Assembly (NCBI GenBank): GCA_946188345.1
Contig: CAMHUI010000018.1
Coordinates: forward strand, 1-47,277
Source of the DNA: an uncultured Prevotellaceae bacterium
Lineage (GTDB): Bacteria; Bacteroidota; Bacteroidia; Bacteroidales; Bacteroidaceae
DNA length: 47,277 bases
Direction: 5' to 3'
Shown here one piece after another: positions 14,534-21,859 of this stretch (position 1 is its first letter; every line of letters starts with the position of its first letter). A program made the translations under genes and the position numbers. A model generated the notes under the pieces. It saw nothing but the letters and a program-made list of their open reading frames with translations, did no database searches and was not told the DNA's origin.

Positions 14534-15580
14534 TTACCTGACGTTGTAGTTAAGTGCTTTGGTGACGTCTTCGCGGTAGGCGTCGTCGGTGTTGGCTGCT
14601 GGTCTGCAGGAGAAGAGTTGGCGTAGCATGTATCGTGTGCGGTGTGTGCGCCGGCTATAGTCTTCGAAGGTCTCGTTGTAGGGGTCAATCTTCTCGCGCC
14701 AGCCTTCGAAGGGAGAGAGCTGGAAGTAGGGCAGCATGGCCACGATGGAGTTGATGTGGCTGGCCGGCTGGTCGTGGGTGTCGATGGCCAGCAGGTTCTC
14801 ACGCTGGGGATAGAGGCAGGTGATGCCTTGCTGCCGGCAGTGGTCGACGAGGGGCTTGATGCGCTCGTCGTACTTGGTCAGGAGCGCCTCGGTGGAGAAG
14901 TTGCTGTAGGAGCTGTTCCCGATGTTCTGTATGGGTCGCAGCTGAATGGTGTCGGGGCGAGTCTGGGCGAACACCTCTTGGAAGTATTGCAGGTCGTCAA
15001 TATTGTCGGCATTCATGGTGTAGTTGATGCGCAGCTTCAGCTGTGGGTGCCCGTTGTCCTTGACATGCCGGATGTCGGCGAGCAGTTTTTGGAACCGTTG
15101 GAAGCGTGCGCCCTGCATCAGGTCTTCGTAGACGGCGGAAGTCAGTCCGTGGGTTGAGAGGATGACTTCGTCAAGTCCGTTGTCGGCCAGCATCTGCAGT
15201 TTGTCGGCCGTGAGCAGCTGTCCGTTGGTGGTGAGCGAGACGTGCGGAATGCCGTGCTCCTTGGCCAGTGCGATGAGTTGGGGCAGTTGCCGGAAGATGG
15301 TTGGCTCGGCTCCGCAGCCTATCTGTAGCCGGAGTACGCGATGGAAGAGCGACCGGGCGATGGCCTGCAGGTCGGCTTCGGTGAAGGTGCCGTGCAGGGT
15401 CTTCCGTCTTTCGGGGTCGCTGAAGTAGCACATCCGGCACTGCAGGTTGCATCCCAGGGCTGGGTCGAACGCGAGGTTGAGGTAGCGTCGGCGGGTGAGG
15501 TGCAACACGAGGAGGCCCAAGAGCTTCAGTCTTGGGCTTCTCACGTGTTGATAGAGTCGGATGATGCGGTAGATGTCCAT
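14534..15580 (-). CDS. Radical SAM domain protein, substrate unknown
   Basis: This 348-residue radical SAM enzyme has the cluster motif CNLQCRMC (C44, C48, C51) in a standard CxxxCxxC arrangement, followed by the SAM-binding GCGAEPTIF segment and VSLTTNGQLLT. The C-terminal third has only one or two cysteines, so there is no typical SPASM auxiliary-cluster domain. It starts 5 nt after the carboxynorspermidine dehydrogenase-like gene, so the two are co-transcribed. The reaction cannot be inferred; relatives act in cofactor, tRNA or peptide modification. It is convergent with recO. Confidence 0.88.
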   Translation of the reverse strand: MDIYRIIRLYQHVRSPRLKLLGLLVLHLTRRRYLNLAFDPALGCNLQCRMCYFSDPERRKTLHGTFTEADLQAIARSLFHRVLRLQIGCGAEPTIFRQLPQLIALAKEHGIPHVSLTTNGQLLTADKLQMLADNGLDEVILSTHGLTSAVYEDLMQGARFQRFQKLLADIRHVKDNGHPQLKLRINYTMNADNIDDLQYFQEVFAQTRPDTIQLRPIQNIGNSSYSNFSTEALLTKYDERIKPLVDHCRQQGITCLYPQRENLLAIDTHDQPASHINSIVAMLPYFQLSPFEGWREKIDPYNETFEDYSRRTHRTRYMLRQLFSCRPAANTDDAYREDVTKALNYNVR

Positions 15581-15585
15581 CTGGT

Positions 15586-16974
15586 TTAGAGTTCGAGGTC
15601 GCCGTCGAATATCTCGTGCCAGGGCAGCCCCTGCTTATTGAGCTGCTCCATGAAGGGATCCGGGTCGAACTCTTCGACGTTGTATACGCCAGGCTTGCGC
15701 CACAGTCCCTTGCAGAACATCATGGCTCCTATCATGGCCGGAACACCGGTGGTATAGGAGACACCCTGCATGCCAGTCTCGTTGTAGGCATCCTGATGGC
15801 GGCAGTTGTTGTAGACGTAGTAGGTGTGTTCCTTTCCGTCCTTGATGCCGCGGATGCGGCAGCCGATGGAGGTTTCTCCCTCGTAGTTGGAGCCGAGGTC
15901 CTGCGGGTTGGGCAGCACGGCCTTGAGGAACTGCAGGGGGACAATCTTCACCCGGGCCGTTCCGGTGCCGTCGGCCAGCGGTGCCTCGTAGCTGATTTCG
16001 TCGATGCGGCTCATGCCGATGTTCTGGATTACTTCGAGGTGCTTGAGATACTGCTGTCCGAAGGTCATCCAGAAGCGTGCGCGCTTGATGGTGGGGTAGT
16101 TGATGACAAGCGACTCTATCTCCTCGTGGTGGAGCAGATAGCTGTCGCGCGGGCCGATGTTGGGGTAGGTCAGGTCCTTGTGTATCTCGAGCGGTTCGGT
16201 CTCGACCCACTGGCCGTTCTCCCAGTAGAGTCCCTTCTGGGTGATTTCGCGTATGTTGATTTCGGGGTTGAAGTTGGTGGCGAAGGCTTTGTGGTGGTCT
16301 CCGGCGTTGCAGTCTACGATGTCAAGGTAGTGTATCTCGTCAAAGTGGTGCTTGGCGGCGTAGGCCGTATAGATGCTGGTGACGCCCGGGTCGAATCCGC
16401 ATCCGAGGATGGCGGTGAGTCCTGCTTCGCGGAAGCGCTCACGATAGGCCCACTGCCAGGAGTACTCGAAGTGGGCTTCGTCCTTGGGTTCGTAGTTGGC
16501 CGTGTCGAGATAGCTGCATCCGCATGCCAGGCAGGCTTCCATGATGGTGAGGTCCTGATAGGGCAGTGCGAGGTTGATGACGAGCTCGGGCTTATAGTCA
16601 GAGAAGAGCGCCTTGAGCTGTTCCACGTCGTCGGCGTCGACCTGTGCCGTCTGGATGGGCATGGTGTAGCCTTTGTCGTGAATGGCCTTGACGAGCGCGT
16701 CGCATTTGGCCTTGCGGCGACTGGCAATCATAAACTCACTGAATACGTCGGCGTTCTGTGCAATCTTGAACGCTGCTACTGTTGCGACGCCTCCGGCGCC
16801 AATCATTAGTACTCTGCTCATTTTTCTTTGTTCTTCTATAGGGTTGATGTTTCGTTCCTTCTTTTTTGCTGCTTCATACCAGAAGTCGGCAACGAGGTCG
16901 CTCCGCTCGCCGTCCTTGCGTTCGGCCACGGTGTCGTCCCATGTGTTGTTTTTGAGTCGGAAAATGCGTGCCAT
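15586..16974 (-). CDS. Carboxynorspermidine dehydrogenase / saccharopine dehydrogenase-family protein
   Basis: This protein resembles carboxynorspermidine synthase, which makes carboxy(nor)spermidine from a diamine and aspartate semialdehyde with NADPH before decarboxylation by NspC. A Rossmann motif VLMIGAGGVATVAAFKIA and the catalytic-domain segments NLALPYQDLTIMEACL, ILGCGFDPGVTSIY and YPTIKRARFWMTFGQQY are present. The reading frame starts at 16974, 4 nt after the upstream stop, giving 462 residues with an unusual charged 51-residue N-terminal extension. An internal ATG at 16821 (MSRVLMIGAGG), preceded by a purine-rich site, would give the usual length (411 aa). The decarboxylase gene is not in the window. 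Confidence 0.88.
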   Translation of the reverse strand: MARIFRLKNNTWDDTVAERKDGERSDLVADFWYEAAKKKERNINPIEEQRKMSRVLMIGAGGVATVAAFKIAQNADVFSEFMIASRRKAKCDALVKAIHDKGYTMPIQTAQVDADDVEQLKALFSDYKPELVINLALPYQDLTIMEACLACGCSYLDTANYEPKDEAHFEYSWQWAYRERFREAGLTAILGCGFDPGVTSIYTAYAAKHHFDEIHYLDIVDCNAGDHHKAFATNFNPEINIREITQKGLYWENGQWVETEPLEIHKDLTYPNIGPRDSYLLHHEEIESLVINYPTIKRARFWMTFGQQYLKHLEVIQNIGMSRIDEISYEAPLADGTGTARVKIVPLQFLKAVLPNPQDLGSNYEGETSIGCRIRGIKDGKEHTYYVYNNCRHQDAYNETGMQGVSYTTGVPAMIGAMMFCKGLWRKPGVYNVEEFDPDPFMEQLNKQGLPWHEIFDGDLEL

Positions 16975-16978
16975 AGAG

Positions 16979-17596
16979 TCAGGGTTTTATCTCGTCGCCG
17001 CGAATCCCCAGGGCAGCCATGAGGGAGTATCCGAGCTGCTCCTGACGGAAGTTGCCGCCGGCGAGGGGTTGCATGGTGAAGACGGTGACGCGCTTGTCGT
17101 CGCTGACGTGGCGCAGCGTCTCGCGAAGGTCGTCGTAGAGGGTGCCCTCCTCGGCGTTGGGGATGACCATGACGCGCTGCACTTCAGGCTCGGCGCTGAC
17201 CGTTCCCACGATGTCGAGGAAGAGGTCGTCGTGGTGGACGAGGTCTTCGACGGCCGGCGTGGAGATGATGAATTCGCCGAGCGTGTCGGTAAACGCCTGC
17301 GCGTCGAGTTCTGTTGCGAAACAGGCAGGGCGGAAGTTCTGCAGGCGCTCGGTGTCCTTGTTGTGGACGAGGACCACCTGCGTAGTCTCTGCCGCCTCAG
17401 AGCCGCCGCCAGCCGGGGAGCCTTCGGCAGGGCGCACGCCGCCGTCGAGGGCGATGCAGACCAGCCACTGTGCCAGGTCGGCAGGAGGTATAGGCCGGCC
17501 TATCATCCGCTCGAAGTTGACGATGAGGTTGAACGCTACGCGGTCGATGTAGTCGGCATCAGCAATGATGACGTTTTGCGGGCTCTTTTCTTTCAT
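16979..17596 (-). CDS. Conserved protein of unknown function (205 aa), first gene of the operon
   Basis: The protein starts MKEKSPQNVIIADADYIDRVAFNL and is soluble, without signal peptide or membrane helix. It contains a low-complexity G/S/E insert (PAEGSPAGGGSEAAETT) and a C-terminal half with alternating strands and helices (RVMVIPNAEEGTLYDDLRETL). I recognise no catalytic motif. The start at 17596 is set by a perfect promoter at 17603-17633, which excludes the longer frame to 17632 and leaves almost no 5' leader. It precedes the carboxynorspermidine dehydrogenase-like gene by 4 nt. Confidence 0.78.
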   Translation of the reverse strand: MKEKSPQNVIIADADYIDRVAFNLIVNFERMIGRPIPPADLAQWLVCIALDGGVRPAEGSPAGGGSEAAETTQVVLVHNKDTERLQNFRPACFATELDAQAFTDTLGEFIISTPAVEDLVHHDDLFLDIVGTVSAEPEVQRVMVIPNAEEGTLYDDLRETLRHVSDDKRVTVFTMQPLAGGNFRQEQLGYSLMAALGIRGDEIKP

Positions 17597-17602
17597 TGCT
17601 TG

Positions 17603-17633
17603 CAAAGTTACGAATAAGTGAGCGAAATGCAAA
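17603..17633 (-). promoter_or_regulatory. Consensus promoter with near-leaderless start (TTTG-N19-TAACTTTG)
   Basis: On the minus strand TTTG (17633-17630) and TAACTTTG (17610-17603) are 19 nt apart. The ATG at 17596-17594 lies only 6 nt beyond the -7 box, so the mRNA should start at or within a few bases of the start codon. Confidence 0.75.
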
Positions 17634-17824
17634 AGAAAAAAAGAAGTTTTTTCTGTTTGTATTTCCGAACGGGAGTATCTTGGGCGAAGCCAGAGTTATG
17701 GGCAAGTGGGCGGAATACAACTGGACATTCTTTTTGCGAGAAACAAGGCTCTTAAATTTAGTTAAAGCCAAAGAGCAAACCTTTGAAACAGCCTTTGTAT
17801 AAAGGGCTTAAGCGACATTCTTTT

Positions 17825-17855
17825 GAGACCAAAGCCAAGCCTTGTTTTTGGTCTC
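17825..17855. repeat. Hairpin at the edge of the palindrome array
   Basis: GAGACCAAA (17825-17833) and TTTGGTCTC (17847-17855) form a perfect 9-bp inverted repeat with a 13-nt loop. The right arm is shared with the first array unit. Confidence 0.75.
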
Positions 17856-17992
17856 GTCGTGACCAAAAATCAGCCCCGTATCTGGTCTCGTTGTGACCAA
17901 GGGCTGGTCTCATTGTGACCAAGTAGTGGTCTTGACGTGACCAAAGGCTGGTCTCTGCATGACCAAGTAGCGGTCTCTGCATGACCAAAGAC
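17849..17992. repeat. Array of six palindromic GGTC-N7-GACC units, 22-bp period
   Basis: Each unit reads (T/C)GGTCTy-N5-TGACCAA, an inverted repeat GGTC/GACC with a 7-nt centre. Units begin at 17849, 17883, 17905, 17927, 17949 and 17971; the last five follow an exact 22-bp period, two helical turns. The 4-bp linkers vary (GGGC, GTAG, AGGC, GTAG, AGAC). The array lies between the ftsZ terminator and the promoter at 17603-17633. The remaining 17640-17820 sequence holds nothing I can name. Confidence 0.85.
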
Positions 17993-18083
17993 CGGTAGGT
18001 GTGTGAAGAAATATAGATGGGCTGAGTGTTTGGTGGAGAGGGATGGCAGTATGGCTTTGTGGTTGGAGTTGGGATGTGCAAAA

Positions 18084-18122
18084 TAAAAAATGGGGGGCAA
18101 GGCGTTGGCCCTGCTCCCCCGA
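18084..18122 (-). terminator. Rho-independent terminator of the dcw operon, after ftsZ
   Basis: On the minus strand GGGGGAGCAGGGC pairs with GCCTTGCCCCCC (one bulge, one G-U) and is followed by ATTTTTTATTTT, 20 nt after the ftsZ stop. Confidence 0.85.
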
Positions 18123-18141
18123 AGTGATATGGCTGTTGTTG

Positions 18142-19473
18142 TTATGCGAACGAGATGACGCCGGGTGCGGCTTCCTCGCTGCTTTCTTCTTTCTTCTCGA
18201 CGGGCTGTCCGTTGGCCTGGTTGCGCATCTCTTCGAGCATGGCACGGGTGCGCTTGTAGGTCGGAACGTTCTCTACGGCGAGGATGATGTCTTCGTTGTC
18301 GAGGTCTTCCGGTCGGAAGAGGAAGATGTGTGGGCGACGCTTATACATGCTCGTCTTGCCGTTGTCGCCGTAGTAGTGTTCCCGGCGGCTGAGTTTCTCG
18401 GCGCGCTTCTCCTCTTCGCGGGCGATGCGGTCGGCCTCTTCGGCGGTCAGGCGCTTGCCCAGGTGGGCGTTCATGCCCTCCACGTCCTCGATGCCGAAAC
18501 CGGTGGCGAGGATGGTAATCTTGACTTTCTTGCCGAGGCTGGGATCGACACACATACCCCACTTGATTTCGAAGTCGGTTGAGAACTTCGACATGAAGTC
18601 GTGTACTTCGTTCATCTCGTCCATCATCAGCTCGGAGTTGTCGCCTCCGCCGTTGTTGAAGCTGATGGAGAGTAGAATCTTCTTGGAGTTGAAGATGTCG
18701 TTGTCGTTGAGCAGCGGTGAGTTCAGTGCGTCCTCGATGGCAGCCTTGACGCGGCCTTCGCCTTCGCCATAGCCCGTCGACATGATGGCTACGCCGCCGT
18801 CCTTGAGCACTGTCTTGACGTCGTTGAAGTCGAGGTTCATAAATCCGCGGTTGGTGATGATCTCGGCTATGGAGCGTGCTGCCACGCTGAGGGTGTCGTC
18901 GGCCTTGCTGAAGGCGCCGAGGAGCGAGAAGTCGGGATAGATTTCGCGCAGGCGTTCGTTGTTGATGACGAGCAGGGCATCGACGTGCTTCGACATCTCT
19001 TCTACGCCGTCGAGTGCCTGGTCAATCTTGCGTTCTCCCTCGAAACGGAAGGGGATGGTGACGATACCTACCGTGAGGATGCCCATCTCTTTTGAGACGC
19101 GTGCGATGACGGGTGCTGCGCCTGTTCCTGTTCCGCCGCCCATACCGGCAGTGATGAAGGCCATGCGGGTGCCATCGGCCAGCATGTTCTTGATGTCGTC
19201 CATGCTTTCCTCGGCTGCGGCGCGGGCTTTCTCGGGTTTGTTTCCGGCACCGAGGCCTTCGCGGCCGAGCTGCAGATGGACTGGCACGGGCGAGGCATTG
19301 AGGGCCTGGTTGTCGGTGTTGCACAATACGAAGGTGACATCGTGGATGCCTTCGCGATACATGTGGTTGACGGCATTACCGCCACCGCCACCCACACCGA
19401 TGACTTTGATGATACTTTGCTCCTGTTCGGGTTCACCGAAGTTGAGTATTTCTGATGGATTGAAGTCGTTCAT
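18142..19473 (-). CDS. ftsZ: Cell division protein FtsZ
   Basis: FtsZ is the tubulin-like GTPase that forms the cytokinetic Z-ring. The 443-residue sequence contains the nucleotide-binding IKVIGVGGGGGNAVNHM, the tubulin signature GGGTGTG (112-118) and, in the C-terminal domain, NNGGGDNSELMMDE and ILATGFG. A variable linker with an RREHYYGDNG segment leads to the end EAAPGVISFA, which probably serves as the conserved C-terminal peptide contacting FtsA. It is the last dcw gene, starting about 45 nt after ftsA, and is closed by a strong terminator. Confidence 0.99.
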   Translation of the reverse strand: MNDFNPSEILNFGEPEQEQSIIKVIGVGGGGGNAVNHMYREGIHDVTFVLCNTDNQALNASPVPVHLQLGREGLGAGNKPEKARAAAEESMDDIKNMLADGTRMAFITAGMGGGTGTGAAPVIARVSKEMGILTVGIVTIPFRFEGERKIDQALDGVEEMSKHVDALLVINNERLREIYPDFSLLGAFSKADDTLSVAARSIAEIITNRGFMNLDFNDVKTVLKDGGVAIMSTGYGEGEGRVKAAIEDALNSPLLNDNDIFNSKKILLSISFNNGGGDNSELMMDEMNEVHDFMSKFSTDFEIKWGMCVDPSLGKKVKITILATGFGIEDVEGMNAHLGKRLTAEEADRIAREEEKRAEKLSRREHYYGDNGKTSMYKRRPHIFLFRPEDLDNEDIILAVENVPTYKRTRAMLEEMRNQANGQPVEKKEESSEEAAPGVISFA

Positions 19474-19518
19474 AATGTTACTGGTTTTATGGTTACATGT
19501 GATGGGTGATGGATTGGC

Positions 19519-20970
19519 TTAGTCGTCGTTCTCGTCGCCTGTCAGTGCGTCGAAGAACTTTCTCATGGTTCGCATGAACTTCTTTGCCGGCGCGTTCTGT
19601 CGGCGTTCCTCTTCCAGCCGTCGGGCTTCCTCCTCAGCCTCCTGGCGCTGACGCTCTTCCTCTTCCTCGCGGCGCAGGCGGGCTTCCTCCTCAGCCTTCT
19701 GCTTCTCGGCCTCGGTCTGTACGACACCGGTGCGCTGGGGCTGGGCATTGAAGTTGCCTCCGGTTGCCGACGGACGTTGTTCGTCGGTGGCAAAGAGGTC
19801 GTTGCGGATTTCTTCGCCCGCACAGTTTAAGTCGCCCTTGGCCAGCAAACCCAAGACGGTGTTCATCGTTCCGTCGTCGGGCAGCGTGGCGATGTCGCCT
19901 TTCAGGTTGTTGGTTGAGAGCGGCTGGCTGACGGTCTTGGCGATGCGGATTTTCTCCATGCGGGTGTGGTTGCGGAAGGCTCGCTCGATATTCTTCATGT
20001 TCGAGCCGCCACCCGTGAGCACGATGCCACCGAGCAGCTTGTCGGCATACTCGTTGGGTACCTGGAACCATACGTTCTCGATAATCTCCTGCATACGTCC
20101 CTCTACGATGTCGATGAACTTGCGGCTCTCGACGGTTCGCTCGCTGTTGATGGCCAGCTGGAGGTTGTTGTCGATGTCGGCGTTGTCGGTGAAGGCTGAG
20201 CCATACTTCAGCTTCATGGCTTCAGCCTCGCTGTCTTCCATCTGCAGCGACGAGATGTCCTTGGTGATGTTGTTTGAGCCAAGGGGGATGACGGCCAGAT
20301 GGCGAAGGATGTTCTTGTAGTAGACGCACACCGTCGTGGTGTCGGCTCCGAGGTCAACGAGCAGGCTTCCAGCGCGGCGCTCACTCTCGGTGAGCACGCT
20401 GTCGGCCAAGGCCAGCGGGGCCAGGAACATTTCGGCTATGGGCAGATTGGCATTGGCGAAACACTTGTTGAGGTTGCGGTAGAATGCCTTGCGCCAGAGG
20501 ATGTTCAGGAAGTTGCCTTCCAGCCGGCTGCACTCGATGCCCACGGGGTCCAGCTGGAACTGCTGGTCTACCTTGTATTCCTGCGTGATGGCGTCGAGTA
20601 TTTCCTGTTCGGGATAAGACATGCTGCGGTTGCTGTCCATCAGCTCGTTGATCATGTCTTGCGTAACGATAGTCGGCGTCTCCATGTCCTTAATGGTGAC
20701 ATTGCGAACGCTGCGAATGCTCTGTCCCCCTACGCCGACGTAGACTTTGGTAATCTTCGTCTGTAGGGCGTTTTCCAACTTCTTGACGACGTTCTGCAGG
20801 CATTGCACGGTCTTGTCGATGTTGTAGACGATGCCCTTGCGGATGCACTGCGAGGCATCTTCCTTGACAACGGCCAGAATGGTAATGCTGCCGTCAAGAT
20901 TCTTTCTTCCTGCGACACCGGTCATCTTGGATGATCCGAGTTCGATTGCTACTGTAAATTCTTGTGCCAT
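19519..20970 (-). CDS. ftsA: Cell division protein FtsA with charged C-terminal extension
   Basis: FtsA is the actin-like ATPase that anchors FtsZ to the membrane. It starts EFTVAIELGSSKMTG (phosphate 1 loop) and contains LVDLGADTTTVCVYYKN (phosphate 2) and GGIVLTGGGSNMKNI (adenosine motif). At 483 residues it is longer than E. coli FtsA: after the core come about 60 residues of E/R/Q-rich, coiled-coil-like sequence and then an amphipathic helix (KKFMRTMRKFFDALTG), likely the membrane-targeting tail. It starts 1 nt after the ftsQ stop. Confidence 0.98.
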   Translation of the reverse strand: MAQEFTVAIELGSSKMTGVAGRKNLDGSITILAVVKEDASQCIRKGIVYNIDKTVQCLQNVVKKLENALQTKITKVYVGVGGQSIRSVRNVTIKDMETPTIVTQDMINELMDSNRSMSYPEQEILDAITQEYKVDQQFQLDPVGIECSRLEGNFLNILWRKAFYRNLNKCFANANLPIAEMFLAPLALADSVLTESERRAGSLLVDLGADTTTVCVYYKNILRHLAVIPLGSNNITKDISSLQMEDSEAEAMKLKYGSAFTDNADIDNNLQLAINSERTVESRKFIDIVEGRMQEIIENVWFQVPNEYADKLLGGIVLTGGGSNMKNIERAFRNHTRMEKIRIAKTVSQPLSTNNLKGDIATLPDDGTMNTVLGLLAKGDLNCAGEEIRNDLFATDEQRPSATGGNFNAQPQRTGVVQTEAEKQKAEEEARLRREEEEERQRQEAEEEARRLEEERRQNAPAKKFMRTMRKFFDALTGDENDD

Positions 20971-20971
20971 A

Positions 20972-21859
20972 TCACTGATTGTTGTTATTGTTTGCGGAGT
21001 CGTTAGCCACGGCAGGTGCTTGTGGCACTACTGTGAGGCTGTCGTTGATTAAGGGTATGGGAACTTCCTCGTGGGTTCCCGAACGGCGGGTGCAGATAAT
21101 CTGGTTGTCAAACTCCAGGTTAATGTAGCTATACTTGTTCCATCCTGCCTGAGGGAGGCCGTAGCGATAGAACTTCACCAGCCGGTTGAGTTTCTTCTCG
21201 ACGAAGGATCTCAGTTTTGCATCGGTGACGTTGGTGGGCAACTGGCCGATGTAGACGATGTGGCTACCTACGCGAGGTACCAGCTCCACGGAGTTGTCGC
21301 TGAGGATGTTGATCTGCTCGATGAGACTGCGCCAGAGGGAGTTCTCCATCAGGATGCGGCCGAGCGGTGCCAGCGAGTGGGTGGCGAAGTGGTGGTTGAT
21401 GTGCCCGGTGGCGATAATCAGGTCGGAGCAGTATTGCGTGTTGGGCATGATGCTGTCCTTGGAGTCGATGTAGTAGTCGTCGCCATTGTTCGCCTTCACC
21501 CGGATGACCGGCAGCCGCTGGGTGATGCTGATGTTCACGCAGTCGTCCTGCGACTTGTAGCACTCGGCCTTCTCGACGAAGGGACTCTGCTGGAGCATCT
21601 CCTCGATGCCGCGGATGTCGACCATCGACATCTGCTGTTCTTTCGGATAGAGGTGGCTGGCTTTGAGCCGGTTGACGACCTCCTGCTTGGTGATGAAGCC
21701 GTTGGCCGTCTGGTCGGCTATGTCGACGCGCACACCCTGACAGATGTGCTTCGAACCGTCGGGGCGGTTGAAGACCGTGAAAGCCAGGACCAGATAGACG
21801 ATGAGCGCCAGTCCCAGCAATATCGACAGGAGTCGTTTAATGAGTCGACGGAGCTTCAT
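20972..21859 (-). CDS. ftsQ: Cell division protein FtsQ/DivIB
   Basis: FtsQ is a bitopic membrane protein linking early and late divisome proteins. The 295-residue sequence has a short basic cytoplasmic start (MKLRRLIKRLL), one transmembrane helix (LSILLGLALIVYLVLAFTVF) and a periplasmic POTRA-like region (VDIADQTANGFITKQEVVNRL) followed by the beta domain (LPVIRVKANNGDDYYID). Sequence conservation is low, as usual for FtsQ; identification rests on topology and position between murC and ftsA. It overlaps murC by 23 nt. Confidence 0.93.
   Translation of the reverse strand: MKLRRLIKRLLSILLGLALIVYLVLAFTVFNRPDGSKHICQGVRVDIADQTANGFITKQEVVNRLKASHLYPKEQQMSMVDIRGIEEMLQQSPFVEKAECYKSQDDCVNISITQRLPVIRVKANNGDDYYIDSKDSIMPNTQYCSDLIIATGHINHHFATHSLAPLGRILMENSLWRSLIEQINILSDNSVELVPRVGSHIVYIGQLPTNVTDAKLRSFVEKKLNRLVKFYRYGLPQAGWNKYSYINLEFDNQIICTRRSGTHEEVPIPLINDSLTVVPQAPAVANDSANNNNNQ

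Noticed and set aside
15616..16809. Long plus-strand ORF (397 codons)
   Set aside because: It is antisense to the carboxynorspermidine dehydrogenase-like gene and has no start signals.
17849..17992. Possible CRISPR array
   Set aside because: Units are short palindromes in direct succession with 4-bp linkers, with no unique spacers and no cas genes.
17870..18245. Repeat-encoded minus-strand proteins across the 22-bp array
   Set aside because: The repetitive peptides (GHAET, WSRRDQ) simply translate the palindrome array, and no start signals are present.
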